Below the pieces are notes generated by a model, which was not told where the DNA came from, made no database searches, and saw only the letters and a program-made list of their open reading frames with translations. The position numbers were made by a program, and so were the translations under genes. Shown in pieces: positions 27,859 to 36,243 of a stretch of DNA of 64,000 bases (the first letter of the stretch is position 1; every line of letters starts with the position of its first letter). Location of the stretch: assembly GCF_009830105.1 (NCBI RefSeq), contig NZ_WURB01000006.1, positions 62,001-126,000 on the forward strand, written 5' to 3'. The DNA comes from Microvirga makkahensis. GTDB taxonomy: Bacteria > Pseudomonadota > Alphaproteobacteria > Rhizobiales > Beijerinckiaceae.

Positions 27859-28851
27859 ATGAAAAAGAGACCTGTCGTCGTCGTCACCCGCCGCCTTCCC
27901 GACGTGATCGAAACGCGGCTGCGCGAGCTGTTCGATACGCGCCTCAACCTGGAGGACAAGCCTCTCGCGCGGGAGGAACTGACGGAGGCGGTCCGCACGG
28001 CGGACGTGCTCGTGCCCACCATCACGGACGAGATCGACGCCGCGCTGATCGAGCAGGCCGGGCCTGGTCTCAGGCTCATCGCCAATTTCGGCAACGGCGT
28101 CGACAACATCGACGTCGCCGCTGCCGTCGCGAAGGGAATCACCGTCACCAACACGCCGGGCGTGCTCACCGAGGACACGGCGGACATGACCATGGCGCTC
28201 ATTCTCGCGGTCGCCCGCCGCATCCCCGAGGGCGCGCGCGTGATTCCCGAAGGGAACTGGGCGGGCTGGTCGCCCACCTGGATGCTGGGCCGGCGCATCA
28301 CCGGCAAGCGGCTCGGCATCGTGGGCATGGGGCGCATCGGCCAGGCTCTCGCCCGCCGCGCGAGAGCCTTCGGCCTGTCGATCCACTATCACAACCGCCG
28401 CCACGTGCCGCCGAAGATCGAGGCGGAACTCGAGGCGACCTACTGGGAATCCCTCGACCAGATGCTGGCGCGCATGGACATCGTATCCGTGAATTGCCCG
28501 CACACTCCCGCCACCTACCACCTGCTTTCGGCGCGGCGGCTCAAGCTCATGAAGCCCGACGCCATTCTCGTGAATACCGCGCGCGGCGAGATCATCGACG
28601 AGGGTGCGCTCACCAAGCTCATCGAATCCGGCGCCATCGCGGGCGCGGGCCTCGACGTGTTCGAGGAGGAGCCCGCGGTCAATCCGCGCCTCGTGCGGCT
28701 CGCCAAGCAGGGCAAGGTGGTGCTCCTGCCTCACATGGGCTCGGCCACGCACGAGGGCCGCGTCGCTATGGGCGAGAAGGTGATCGTCAACATCAAGGCC
28801 TTCGTCGACGGCCACAAGCCGCCGGACCGCGTGCTGCCCAGCATGCTGTGA
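27859..28851 (+). CDS. 2-hydroxyacid dehydrogenase (glyoxylate/hydroxypyruvate reductase type)
   Basis: A 330-residue NAD(P)-dependent D-2-hydroxyacid dehydrogenase. The Rossmann motif is 'LGIVGMGRIGQALARRARAFG'. The catalytic Arg is in 'ILVNTARGEIIDEGAL', the Glu in 'GLDVFEEEPAVN' and the His in 'LLPHMGSATHEGR'. It resembles GyaR/GhrB-like enzymes that reduce glyoxylate or hydroxypyruvate. The exact substrate (glyoxylate, hydroxypyruvate or other 2-keto acids) cannot be read from the sequence. It begins after a good gap with no co-directional neighbour, so it is probably a single gene. Confidence 0.92.
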   Translation: MKKRPVVVVTRRLPDVIETRLRELFDTRLNLEDKPLAREELTEAVRTADVLVPTITDEIDAALIEQAGPGLRLIANFGNGVDNIDVAAAVAKGITVTNTPGVLTEDTADMTMALILAVARRIPEGARVIPEGNWAGWSPTWMLGRRITGKRLGIVGMGRIGQALARRARAFGLSIHYHNRRHVPPKIEAELEATYWESLDQMLARMDIVSVNCPHTPATYHLLSARRLKLMKPDAILVNTARGEIIDEGALTKLIESGAIAGAGLDVFEEEPAVNPRLVRLAKQGKVVLLPHMGSATHEGRVAMGEKVIVNIKAFVDGHKPPDRVLPSML

Positions 28852-29028
28852 TCCCTGGAGCGTCGGACATGAAAAGTAGGCTTGCATCTCGGGGATCGAT
28901 CCGATGCCCTCTTCCTGGCAGCTTCGCTCGATGCACCGGAGGAGATGCCTCCATCATATAACATATGTGAGTGCGAGGCTCAGGGCACAGCGGTCAGAAG
29001 GGTTCTTCATTCTCGATGAAAAGCCTTC

Positions 29029-29751
29029 ATGTCCGGTGGTCCTCTTCTCCTCAAGCTCGAACAGCACGACCGTCTCTCCGACGAGGAGAAGCGGGTTCTC
29101 GAAAACGCGATTTCGCGCATTCGAGTGGTCGAGGCGGACGAGGACATCGTGCACGAGGGCGATCATCCGTCCGAGAGCAATCTGCTCCTCGACGGATTTG
29201 CCGCGCGCTACAAGATCTTCTCCAATGGACGGCGGCAGATCACGGCGATTCATGTGCCCGGCGATTTCGTCGACCTGCACAGTTTTCTTCTGAGGGCCAT
29301 GGATCACGGCGTTCTGGCGCTCACGCCCTGCCGCATCGCCGTGGTGCCCCACACGATGCTCGAAAGGATCACCGCCGAGCATCCCCACCTGACGCGCCTC
29401 CTGTGGCTCAACACCCTCGTCGATGGAGCCATTCACCGCGAATGGCTCACCGCCATGGGCCGCCTCTCGGCCACGGCCCACATGGCGCATTTCATCTGCG
29501 AGCTCTTCCTGCGCCTCAATGCCGTCGGACGCACCGACGGCGATACGATCCAGTTGCCTCTGACCCAGGCGGAGCTCGGCGACACGCTGGGGCTTTCCAC
29601 CGTGCACGTGAATCGCGTGCTGCAGGAGTTGCGGAAGGAGGGGCTCATCCGATGGCAGGGCGATGCGCTGACGATTCTCGACTGGGAGCGGCTGAAGACG
29701 GTCGGCGAGTTCACGCCCACCTATCTCAACCTTCAGCATGAGGACCGCTGA
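29029..29751 (+). CDS. Crp/Fnr-family transcriptional regulator
   Basis: A 240-residue regulator. A cyclic-nucleotide-binding beta-roll spans about residues 15-125 ('EDIVHEGDHPSESNLLLDGFAARYKIFSNGRRQITAIHVPGDFVDLHSF'). A dimer helix is followed by the HTH 'LTQAELGDTLGLSTVHVNRVLQELRKEGLI' near residues 180-210. The Fnr N-terminal cysteine cluster is absent, so it is not an Fe-S oxygen sensor, and the effector is unknown. A close paralogue, frameshifted, lies tail-to-tail immediately downstream. Confidence 0.9.
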   Translation: MSGGPLLLKLEQHDRLSDEEKRVLENAISRIRVVEADEDIVHEGDHPSESNLLLDGFAARYKIFSNGRRQITAIHVPGDFVDLHSFLLRAMDHGVLALTPCRIAVVPHTMLERITAEHPHLTRLLWLNTLVDGAIHREWLTAMGRLSATAHMAHFICELFLRLNAVGRTDGDTIQLPLTQAELGDTLGLSTVHVNRVLQELRKEGLIRWQGDALTILDWERLKTVGEFTPTYLNLQHEDR

Positions 29752-29782
29752 GCATGGTGAAGGCCGATGCTTGCGGCCGTCC

Positions 29783-30542
29783 TCAATCCCGCTCCAGCTT
29801 CTGATCGATGCGCAGATAATCGGGGTTGTACTGGGCGATCCGCTGGAGCGCCTGCCGATCCCTGATCGTCAGCGTCTTTCCGGACGACGAGATCAGCCCG
29901 CTGCTCCGAAGCTCCAGCAGGGTGCGGTTGACGTGGACCGTGGAGAGCCCGAAAGCGTCGCTCAGATCGGCCTGGGTCAGCGGCAGCTCGAAGCTGTCGT
30001 CCTTCACCATCCCGATGGATGCCAGGCGGTCGGGCAGCTCGCAAAGGAAATGGGCCAGAGGCTCGCGGGCATCCATGCGTCCAAGCGACGTCATCCAGAT
30101 CCGGTGCACGGCGCCGTCAATGAGGGTCGTGAGCCAGAGTGCGCGTGTGAGGAAGGGAAAGCTCCTCGTCACCTCGCGCAAGTCCTTGTGGGCAACGGAC
30201 GCGACCCTGCAGGAGGTCAGAGCCGTAACTCCGCCGTCCATCTTCCTGAGCAGGAGGCTGTGGAGGTCTGCGAAGTCGCCGGGCACATGGATCGCCGTGA
30301 TCTGCCGCCGCCCATCGGAGAAGATGGTTGTGGCGGATCGCAAATCCGGACAGGACGAGGCTGCTGTGAGAAGGGGTGCTGCCTTCGGGCACGATCTCTT
30401 CGCGCGGCTCATGGACACTGGTTCGCGCCGTGATCCTCTGGAGGACTTCCCTCTCCTCTTCCGAGAGGGCGCCATGCTTTTCGAGTTTGGTCATCAGAGA
30501 ATTCTGCAGGCGCGTGATCGGACCCCCGAGGCCGGGCGGCAT
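29783..30542 (-). pseudogene. Frameshifted Crp/Fnr-family regulator, paralogue of the adjacent gene
   Basis: The N-terminal half reads in one frame ('MTKLEKHGALSEEEREVLQRI' ... 'LVLSGFAIRHN'), then the frame shifts near 30325-30330. The rest continues as 'IFSDGRRQITAIHVPGDFADLHSLLLRKMDGGV' ... 'LTQADLSDAFGLSTVHVNRTLLELRSSGLI', ending at 29783. Aligning with the intact neighbour shows that one extra base (or a loss of two) after 'RHN' explains the break. Either frame alone lacks a complete sensor domain. A single-base sequence error would restore a full gene, so the pseudogene label is provisional. Confidence 0.75.
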
Positions 30543-30591
30543 CTTGCGACGATCACCGTTGCATGTCCACTCCGGGACGTCCTGAAGCTCC

Positions 30592-30845
30592 CTAGCACGT
30601 CGTGCCGCGCAGGCGGGGGGACAGAGCCTCGACGAACGGCACGGTCATCGGAACGCGGCCCGACTCGTCCATGAGGATGATGGAATCGTCGAGCGGGTCG
30701 CCGGCCCCATCTCTGACGGCTTCCGCCGGGATGCCCCTGATGCCGTGAATAGCTTCGGTAGAGCCGCCTTGAGGCCGGGAAGATCGATGCCCTCCGGATC
30801 GTAGAGGACTTCGTCGTTGCGCCGAAGATGACGGTAGTGCCGAGG
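30592..30845 (-). pseudogene. Remnant of a DUF6894-like small protein gene
   Basis: In two minus-strand frames this reads 'HLRRNDEVLYDPEGIDLPGLKAAL', then after a one-base shift 'EAIHGIRGIPAEAVRDGAGDP' and 'DDSIILMDESGRVPMTVPF', ending in a TAG at 30592. The pattern (short 'H.RR.DE...D.EGI.LP.L.AA..EA' plus a C-terminal 'D.SGR...TVPF.EAL') matches the DUF6894 proteins common in Methylobacteriaceae and Bradyrhizobium. No ATG precedes the first fragment. I count this as decay rather than error, because both the start and the frame are lost. Confidence 0.6.
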
Positions 30846-30857
30846 CCTGCGCCTAGA

Positions 30858-32177
30858 TCATGGAGCGGTGCGGATTGTTCCGTGATCAGGTGCCGTCTCA
30901 CGACGCCGAAGCGCGGCGCAGAGCTGCGCCGCAGCCCGCTCGCCTTCCTCCCACGCGCCTCCGGCCGTGCCCCATTGGGCGCGGGAGAGCGCCTCGCCCG
31001 CAAACCAGATCCGCTCGCCCACGGGCATCTTCAGGCTGTCGCGGATGGCGGCGCGACCCGGCGGAATGACGGCCCAGGACGCGCGCGACCAGGGATCGTT
31101 GCGCCAGCCGGTGGCATGCACGACGCTCAAGCGCCGCAAGGCGCGATGCCCGAAATGCTCGGCCAGGACCTCGCGCGCGAAACGGGCGGGAGCATAGGGG
31201 TCGCGCCGGTCGAACTGCGCCGCATGCGGCTGATCGAGTTCGAAGAAATGGAAAGGCGTGTCATCGATGCGCGTGAGGAGACCGGGCGGCGAGCGACGCG
31301 TGCCGGTCAATGTCGCGAGCCGGTCGGGACCCCTGAAAGGCGCATCGGGCCAGTGCAGAATCACGTGCTCGTAGATGCCCTGGGTAAAGCCGTGAATCGC
31401 CTGCTGAACCGCGTTCGGCAAGGCGGGCGCGAAGCGGATGCCGCCTGCCTGCAGCACGGCCATCGGGGCAGTCACGATGGCTGCTTTCGCGCGAAGCGTG
31501 CCTGCGGTGCTCTCCACCCGTACGCCCTGTCCCGACCAGTCGATGGAGCGAACGGCGGCTCTGAAGGTGACCGGCAGGCCTTTGCCGAGACGCGCGACGT
31601 AAGCGCCGAGGCCGCCTGCGATAAACAGGTTGTCGGCATATTCCATGCTCGGGAAATCGTGCAGGCTCACCTGGTCGAGGGGCCGCCCCGAGACGAGCCC
31701 GTGGATGGCGCAGACGCGGCGGCCCTGCGGGCCCATGCCGGGCGGCAGGGCCTTCGCGGCGGGCCGGTCCTCGGCCGTCCTGGCGGCCTGGGTCATCGCC
31801 CGGTCGGCCATGGCGAAGGCCCGGTCGAGGGCCGCGGCCTGGGCCCGGCTTCCGGGCCTGCCGCGCACGTAGAAATGGCCCTCCGTCGGCGCCCGTCTCA
31901 GAGGCTCGCCCCGGACGAAGCCCAGCTTCACGAGCGGATTGATCGGCCCGGCATGGAGCCAATGGGCGCCGAGATCCACGGGATACCCCTTGAAGGCCCG
32001 CGTGACGGCGCGCCCTCCGATCCGGTCCCGCGCCTCCAGCACCGCGACCGTGAGCCCCTCGGCGACGAGCCGCAGCGCCGCCGCGATGCCGGCGCTGCCG
32101 GCTCCGACGATCACCACATCGGGTTCCGGGGAGGCGTTGATGGCGGGCGGGCTGTCGAGCGGCACGGATGTCCCCAT
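30858..32177 (-). CDS. Flavin-containing amine oxidoreductase
   Basis: A 439-residue FAD enzyme. The dinucleotide fold is 'DVVIVGAGSAGIAAALRLVAEGLTVAVLEARDRIGGRA' near residues 19-56. 'DLGAHWLHAG' binds the flavin, and 'WFAGEALSRAQWGTAGGAWEEGERAA' is the C-terminal FAD motif of monoamine-oxidase-like proteins. The substrate could be a polyamine or another amine, and nothing nearby settles it. There is no signal peptide or anchor. The stop directly abuts the DUF6894 remnant, and the gene upstream is divergent. Confidence 0.87.
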   Translation of the reverse strand: MGTSVPLDSPPAINASPEPDVVIVGAGSAGIAAALRLVAEGLTVAVLEARDRIGGRAVTRAFKGYPVDLGAHWLHAGPINPLVKLGFVRGEPLRRAPTEGHFYVRGRPGSRAQAAALDRAFAMADRAMTQAARTAEDRPAAKALPPGMGPQGRRVCAIHGLVSGRPLDQVSLHDFPSMEYADNLFIAGGLGAYVARLGKGLPVTFRAAVRSIDWSGQGVRVESTAGTLRAKAAIVTAPMAVLQAGGIRFAPALPNAVQQAIHGFTQGIYEHVILHWPDAPFRGPDRLATLTGTRRSPPGLLTRIDDTPFHFFELDQPHAAQFDRRDPYAPARFAREVLAEHFGHRALRRLSVVHATGWRNDPWSRASWAVIPPGRAAIRDSLKMPVGERIWFAGEALSRAQWGTAGGAWEEGERAAAQLCAALRRRETAPDHGTIRTAP

Positions 32178-32331
32178 TCTCCAGAACCCTCTCGCGATCC
32201 GAGAGGGTCGTCCATAAGTAAAAGGCCACGCCTTCTCCGGCGAGGCGGCGATTTCCTACCGAGGGAGCATCGGACGGGGTCCTGGAGCGGAACCGCCCCG
32301 CGCCCGATGCTTCGAGAAAGACGAACGAGAC

Positions 32332-33063
32332 ATGCTGATCCAGACGGTTGTCGCGGCGGCCCGCGACGTGTTTTCCCCGGCGCTCCGGCGAATCCTATGG
32401 AAGTCCATCGGCCTCACCCTGGCGCTGCTGGCGCTGGTCTGGGTCGTGCTGACGCGCCTCCTCGATGCATTCCTCTCCAGGTATCAACTGACCGAAGCCT
32501 ATCCGATTCTCGATACCCTCGCCTTCCTCCTGGCGGGCTTCGGCCTCTTCGTCGCGCTAGCCTATCTGCTGCCTGCGGTTTCCGCCGTTGTGGCGGGCTA
32601 CTTCCTCGACGACGTGGCCGAGGTGGTGGAGACGAGACGCTATCCCGCCGATCCGCCGGGCCAGGCCCTGCCCTTTGGAAAAGCCATTCTCTACGGCCTG
32701 CGCTTCGGGGCTCTCTCCCTGGCGGTGAACCTCGTCGCTCTCCTCCTGCTCTTCGTGCCGGGAGTCAATATCGGCGTGTTCTTCGCCGCCAACGCCTACC
32801 TTCTGAGCCGTGAATATTTCGAGTTGGCGGCGGGCCGCTTCTGGTCGCCCGAGGACGTCAAGCGCCTGCGCGCGGAGCACCGTGGCACCGTACTGGCAGG
32901 CGGCGTCGTTCTGGCGGGTCTCGTCCTGGTGCCGGTGCTCAACCTCATCACCCCGATCTTCGGCGCGGCGATGATGGTCCACCTGCACAAGAGGCTCATG
33001 CGGGATCCGGCGAGGCGGCTTCCGCCCCGCCGCGGGGACCGGGCGTCGATCGAGGCGCGGTAG
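32332..33063 (+). CDS. EI24/CysZ-like membrane protein
   Basis: A 243-residue protein with about four to five hydrophobic segments (residues 22-45, 60-90, 120-150, 185-215). The family pattern 'FLDDVAEVVE' ... 'GKAILYGLRFGALSLAVNLVALLL' and 'NAYLLSREYFELAAGRFWS' is that of EI24/CysZ proteins. CysZ in enterobacteria takes up sulfate for cysteine synthesis; in alphaproteobacteria the role of this relative is less sure. Its TAG stop is the first three bases of an interspersed repeat. Confidence 0.8.
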   Translation: MLIQTVVAAARDVFSPALRRILWKSIGLTLALLALVWVVLTRLLDAFLSRYQLTEAYPILDTLAFLLAGFGLFVALAYLLPAVSAVVAGYFLDDVAEVVETRRYPADPPGQALPFGKAILYGLRFGALSLAVNLVALLLLFVPGVNIGVFFAANAYLLSREYFELAAGRFWSPEDVKRLRAEHRGTVLAGGVVLAGLVLVPVLNLITPIFGAAMMVHLHKRLMRDPARRLPPRRGDRASIEAR

Positions 33064-33099
33064 AGCATTCTTCGGCGAAGTGGATCCGGTTCGCCGTTG
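33061..33099 (+). repeat. Interspersed repeat at the CysZ-like gene stop
   Basis: It starts TAGAGCATTCTTCGGCGAAG and continues GTGGATCCGGTTC. It is the same unit, in the opposite orientation, as the copy at 23180-23218. The first three bases are the stop codon of the preceding gene. Confidence 0.75.
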
Positions 33100-33151
33100 A
33101 AACTGCGCCAAACCGGAGAAGAGAGATGAATCCGCACAAGCGGAAACAGAT

Positions 33152-34267
33152 CTAGCGGATGGAGCGAACCGCGTCCGGCGGCTCGATCGCGGCCGGGCCG
33201 GAGGCTTGCTCCGGCTGGAAGTCCGAGGAGGCGCCCCCCGACCGCGGAGCCAGAAGGTCCGGCGTCGTGGTGGTGGCGTTGCGCTTGAGGTCGAACTGGC
33301 CGGTCTTGCGAAAGCGCACCAGATAGGACGGCACGATCGCCTCGATAGTGGTGGGCGTCACGCCCATTCCCTGGATGGTGCGGCCCTCGGCGGTGGCGGC
33401 CTCGGAGACCACGTTGTCGGTTTCGAGCAGGACGGCCTGGTCGTGGGTGGTGATGATCTCGTCCGGCAGGAGGCCAAGGGTGAGCTTGTCGAGCGCGCCC
33501 ATGACCGTGCCCTGGAACCGGGCGATGGCGTTCGGTACCGGCACGATGGCACGCCTGCGCTCGGTGACCTCGCAGACGAATTCCATCATCTGGCGCATGG
33601 TGCGAATTTCGGGGCCGCCGAGCTCGTAGGTGCCCGGCTTCACCGTGCCGTCCACGGCGCGCGCGATGGCCTCGGCCACGTCGCCCGCATAGACGGGCTG
33701 GAAGCGGGTGTCGCAGCCCGGCAGCGGCAGCACGGGGAGCATGCGGGCAAGGGACGCGAACCGGTTGAAGCTGTTGTCGCCTGGCCCGAACAGGATCGAA
33801 GGGCGCAGGATCACGGCGTCCGGCCGCACCGTCATGAGATTGGCCTCGCCCGCCGCCTTGGAGCGGGCATAGGCCGATTCGGAACGGGCGTCGGCGCCGA
33901 GGGCGGAGACATGAATGAAGGACACGGCCTTCTCGGCGGCCTCGGCGATGAGGCGGGGAGCCTCCGCATGGATCGCCTCGAAAGTCTGGCGTCCGCTTTC
34001 CTGCAGGATGCCGGTGAGATTGATGACATGGTCGGCCCGCATCACCGCGTGCCTGATCGACTCGGGGTAGCGGATATTGGCCTGGATCGGATGCACCTGT
34101 CCCACCTTGCCCATGGGCAGGAAGTTCGTGAGATTCGGGTGGCGGGTGGGCACCAGCACGCGATACCCGCGCTTGGCCAGGAGGCTGACCACGTAGCGGC
34201 CGAGAAAGCCTGATCCGCCGAAGACCGTGACAATTTGCTGCTCAGGCGTGCGAAGGGCGCCGATCAT
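33152..34267 (-). CDS. Complex I NDUFA9-family NAD(P)-binding protein
   Basis: A 371-residue atypical SDR. The nucleotide motif is 'IVTVFGGSGFLGRYVVSLLAKRGYRVLVPTRHP' near residues 11-43, with 'RADHVINLTGILQESGRQTFEAIHAEAPRLIAEAA' and 'ILRPSILFGPGDNSFNRFASLARMLPVLPLPG' further on. This is the bacterial relative of the NDUFA9 accessory subunit of mitochondrial complex I. Here it is probably soluble or membrane-associated and may act in respiration or quinone chemistry. The ATG at 34267 has a perfect AGGAGG upstream. A proline- and alanine-rich tail follows the domain after residue 330. Confidence 0.88.
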   Translation of the reverse strand: MIGALRTPEQQIVTVFGGSGFLGRYVVSLLAKRGYRVLVPTRHPNLTNFLPMGKVGQVHPIQANIRYPESIRHAVMRADHVINLTGILQESGRQTFEAIHAEAPRLIAEAAEKAVSFIHVSALGADARSESAYARSKAAGEANLMTVRPDAVILRPSILFGPGDNSFNRFASLARMLPVLPLPGCDTRFQPVYAGDVAEAIARAVDGTVKPGTYELGGPEIRTMRQMMEFVCEVTERRRAIVPVPNAIARFQGTVMGALDKLTLGLLPDEIITTHDQAVLLETDNVVSEAATAEGRTIQGMGVTPTTIEAIVPSYLVRFRKTGQFDLKRNATTTTPDLLAPRSGGASSDFQPEQASGPAAIEPPDAVRSIR

Positions 34268-34431
34268 GAAATCCTCCTGGTCACATGGGACCGACCGCTC
34301 AAGGGACGGGCCAGTCAAGGATATGTCCGGTCAATGACTTGGCCATGAATTGAGCCATGTCTCTAGTCAAACGCCGCCCCCCTGTGAAGGGGCGTTGCGC
34401 CAAGAAAGCGCATCGGACGCATTTTCAGCGA

Positions 34432-34460
34432 TTGACGTGGCCCGAGAAGCGCCGTAAACG
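34432..34460 (+). promoter_or_regulatory. Sigma-70 type promoter of tRNA-Leu
   Basis: TTGACG (34432-34437) and TAAACG (34455-34460) are separated by exactly 17 bases. The tRNA starts 21 bases after the -10. Confidence 0.65.
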
Positions 34461-34480
34461 AAGCCTCGCCGAACAGGCAT

Positions 34481-34565
34481 GCCCAGGTGGCGGAATTGGT
34501 AGACGCGCTGGTTTCAGGTACCAGTGGTGAAAGCCGTGGAGGTTCGAGTCCTCTCCTGGGCACCA
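34481..34565 (+). tRNA. tRNA-Leu(CAG)
   Basis: An 85-base tRNA with a 7-bp acceptor stem (GCCCAGG / CCTGGGC), a D-arm with 'AATTGGTAGACGC', the anticodon loop TTCAGGT giving anticodon CAG, a long type II variable arm ('GGTGAAAGCCGT'), a T-loop 'GTTCGAGTC' and an encoded CCA end. It decodes CUG. A decayed integrase follows directly, so the 3' end of this gene was probably the attachment site. Confidence 0.97.
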
Positions 34566-34674
34566 TCTCTTTCCTTAGTCGAGCAAGACTAAGAACTTGA
34601 GGTGTGGTAAGGGTTTAGGGTCAGGCGACTGTACAACATGCCTGATCGACATGCCCCTCCGTACAGCTCGTCCC

Positions 34675-35694
34675 ATGAGACGCCCTGGTACTCGCAACGA
34701 ACAGTTCATCCAACGTATCCCGTCCGACGTCATCGACCGCATCAGGGGAACAAAGTTACTGATCCCTGTCGGTGACCGGATCGTCACGAAGAAGATCGGC
34801 CCGACGGCTCAGGACATTCGTCTGTCTCTTTCGACATCCGATCCAAAGGTCGCCAAGGAGCGTCATGCTCAGGTCAGTGCGGCTCTGGCGAAACACTATG
34901 CCGCTGCAAGGCAGGGACCTCGCAGGCTCACGCCCAAGGAGACGGTGGCTCTCGCCGGAATTGCTTACCGGATTTGGGTAGATGCCTTCGACGATGATCC
35001 CCGGCCCTCCCGGTCTTTGGGACCGGGAGATTGACGCTAATGAAGAAGTGATTCAGGGGCTCCCTCACCGAGACCGTTTGAGGCTTACGACTGCAACCCC
35101 TGAGGAAAAGCGATGCGCCTTCCGGCGGCCTTGGAGCGGCGCTTCCGGCCTGTCGCGGATGTCGTGCTTGGATAGGAGGTTCTGACAGTCACACCGAAGG
35201 CCGGATCTGTGAAGGATGGACAGGCACGGGAAATACCGCTGCCCCCTCACTTGGTCGAACTAGGGTTCCCAGGCTTCGTCATGTCGCCTCCGGATGGCCA
35301 TCTATTCCTGAAGCCGAATGAGGCTGAACCTGATCCGGAGAAGAAGGTTCTTGGCCCGCTACAGGGTGCGAATAACAGCCTTGTGGAGTTTGTCCGCCAG
35401 TTTGTCCCTGATCCCAATGTTGCGCCAAACCACGGCTCGCGACAACGCTTCAAGACCTTGTGGCGGGAGGCTGGTCTAGACCCGCGCATCATGGGCGAAA
35501 TACAGGGACCTGCGGCCCGGACGGTTGGGGACGGGGACGGCGACGTAACATTTAAGGCTATGGCGTCCGCACTTGCCAAGTTCCCTCGACAGGACATTAG
35601 TTCGGCATCCGAGCCTATCGGAAAGACGACGTGGGCTGGGGCAGTGCCCGGGGCGAGCGTTGGCGAGACGCCTGGAGCCCGTTCCCCGGATTGA
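34675..35694 (+). pseudogene. Decayed tyrosine recombinase (phage-type integrase)
   Basis: The 5' part reads 'MRRPGTRNEQFIQRIPSDVI' ... 'LSTSDPKVAKERHAQVSAAL', a DUF6538/SAM-like arm-binding domain, to about 35034. After frameshifts and in-frame stops (one near 35174) the catalytic end resumes as 'KDGQAREIPLPPHLVELGF' ... 'HGSRQRFKTLWREAGLD'. The core with the first catalytic arginine is missing between about 35034 and 35190. In the last motif the expected GHA histidine reads proline ('IQGPAARTVGDG') and the catalytic tyrosine position reads Asp ('GDGDGDVT'). It cannot be active. It sits 110 bases after tRNA-Leu. Confidence 0.85.
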
Positions 35695-35757
35695 ATTGCT
35701 GTGCAATTGCGGCGCAATCTAGCGGACGACGCATCAGCAGTCGGTGCCAAAGTAGGC

Positions 35758-36243
35758 TCAAGCGACGTTGAGGGTCGACGATGCAGTCCCGACGAAGGAG
35801 ATGCCATGTCTGGCGCAGGCTGCTCCGACGAGGTCCAGTTCTTCGGGAGTCGGAGGGCCGAAGCCGGGTTTTTTCGTGCCGACCTCGCGGAAGAACGCCT
35901 CCATCGAGCGGTCGATGACCACGAGAAGTTCGGCGGGCGTGCTACCGGTGTTCGTGTAGCCATGCGGGACATCGGAGGGCACGTTCAACACGTCCCCGGC
36001 GCGGGCGATCAGACGTTGTTCCTCTCCATCCTGAAGCGTTGTGAACGTCACCTCGCCGGATAGAACTCGGAAGAACTCGGGGGACGGGTGGCGGTGGAGC
36101 GGGGTTCCGGAGCCCGCAGGTATTTGGACCTCGAGTACAACGACTGGGGTGCCTTCGAGATACCCACTGAAGCGTACCCGATCACGGACGACCCAGAGCG
36201 TGTCGATGTCCCGGGACGGTGTAAGTTTGATTGTGCTGGTCAT
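35758..36243 (-). CDS. Cupin-domain protein
   Basis: A 161-residue single-domain cupin. Motif 1 is 'GTPLHRHPSPEFFRVLSGEVTF' with metal-binding His and Glu residues, and motif 2 is 'GDVLNVPSDVPHGYTNTG'. Such small proteins include dioxygenases, isomerases and quercetinase-like enzymes, and the substrate cannot be given. The ATG overlaps the TetR stop (ATGA), so the cupin is the target gene of a two-gene operon controlled by that repressor. It lies in the stretch between the integrase remnant and the next core genes and may be part of the former element. Confidence 0.82.
   Translation of the reverse strand: MTSTIKLTPSRDIDTLWVVRDRVRFSGYLEGTPVVVLEVQIPAGSGTPLHRHPSPEFFRVLSGEVTFTTLQDGEEQRLIARAGDVLNVPSDVPHGYTNTGSTPAELLVVIDRSMEAFFREVGTKKPGFGPPTPEELDLVGAACARHGISFVGTASSTLNVA

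Noticed and set aside
30494..31003. A 169-codon minus-strand frame spanning the DUF6894 remnant and the amine oxidase end
   Set aside because: It crosses two unrelated sequences in a frame that matches neither. The recognisable DUF6894 words lie in the other frames.
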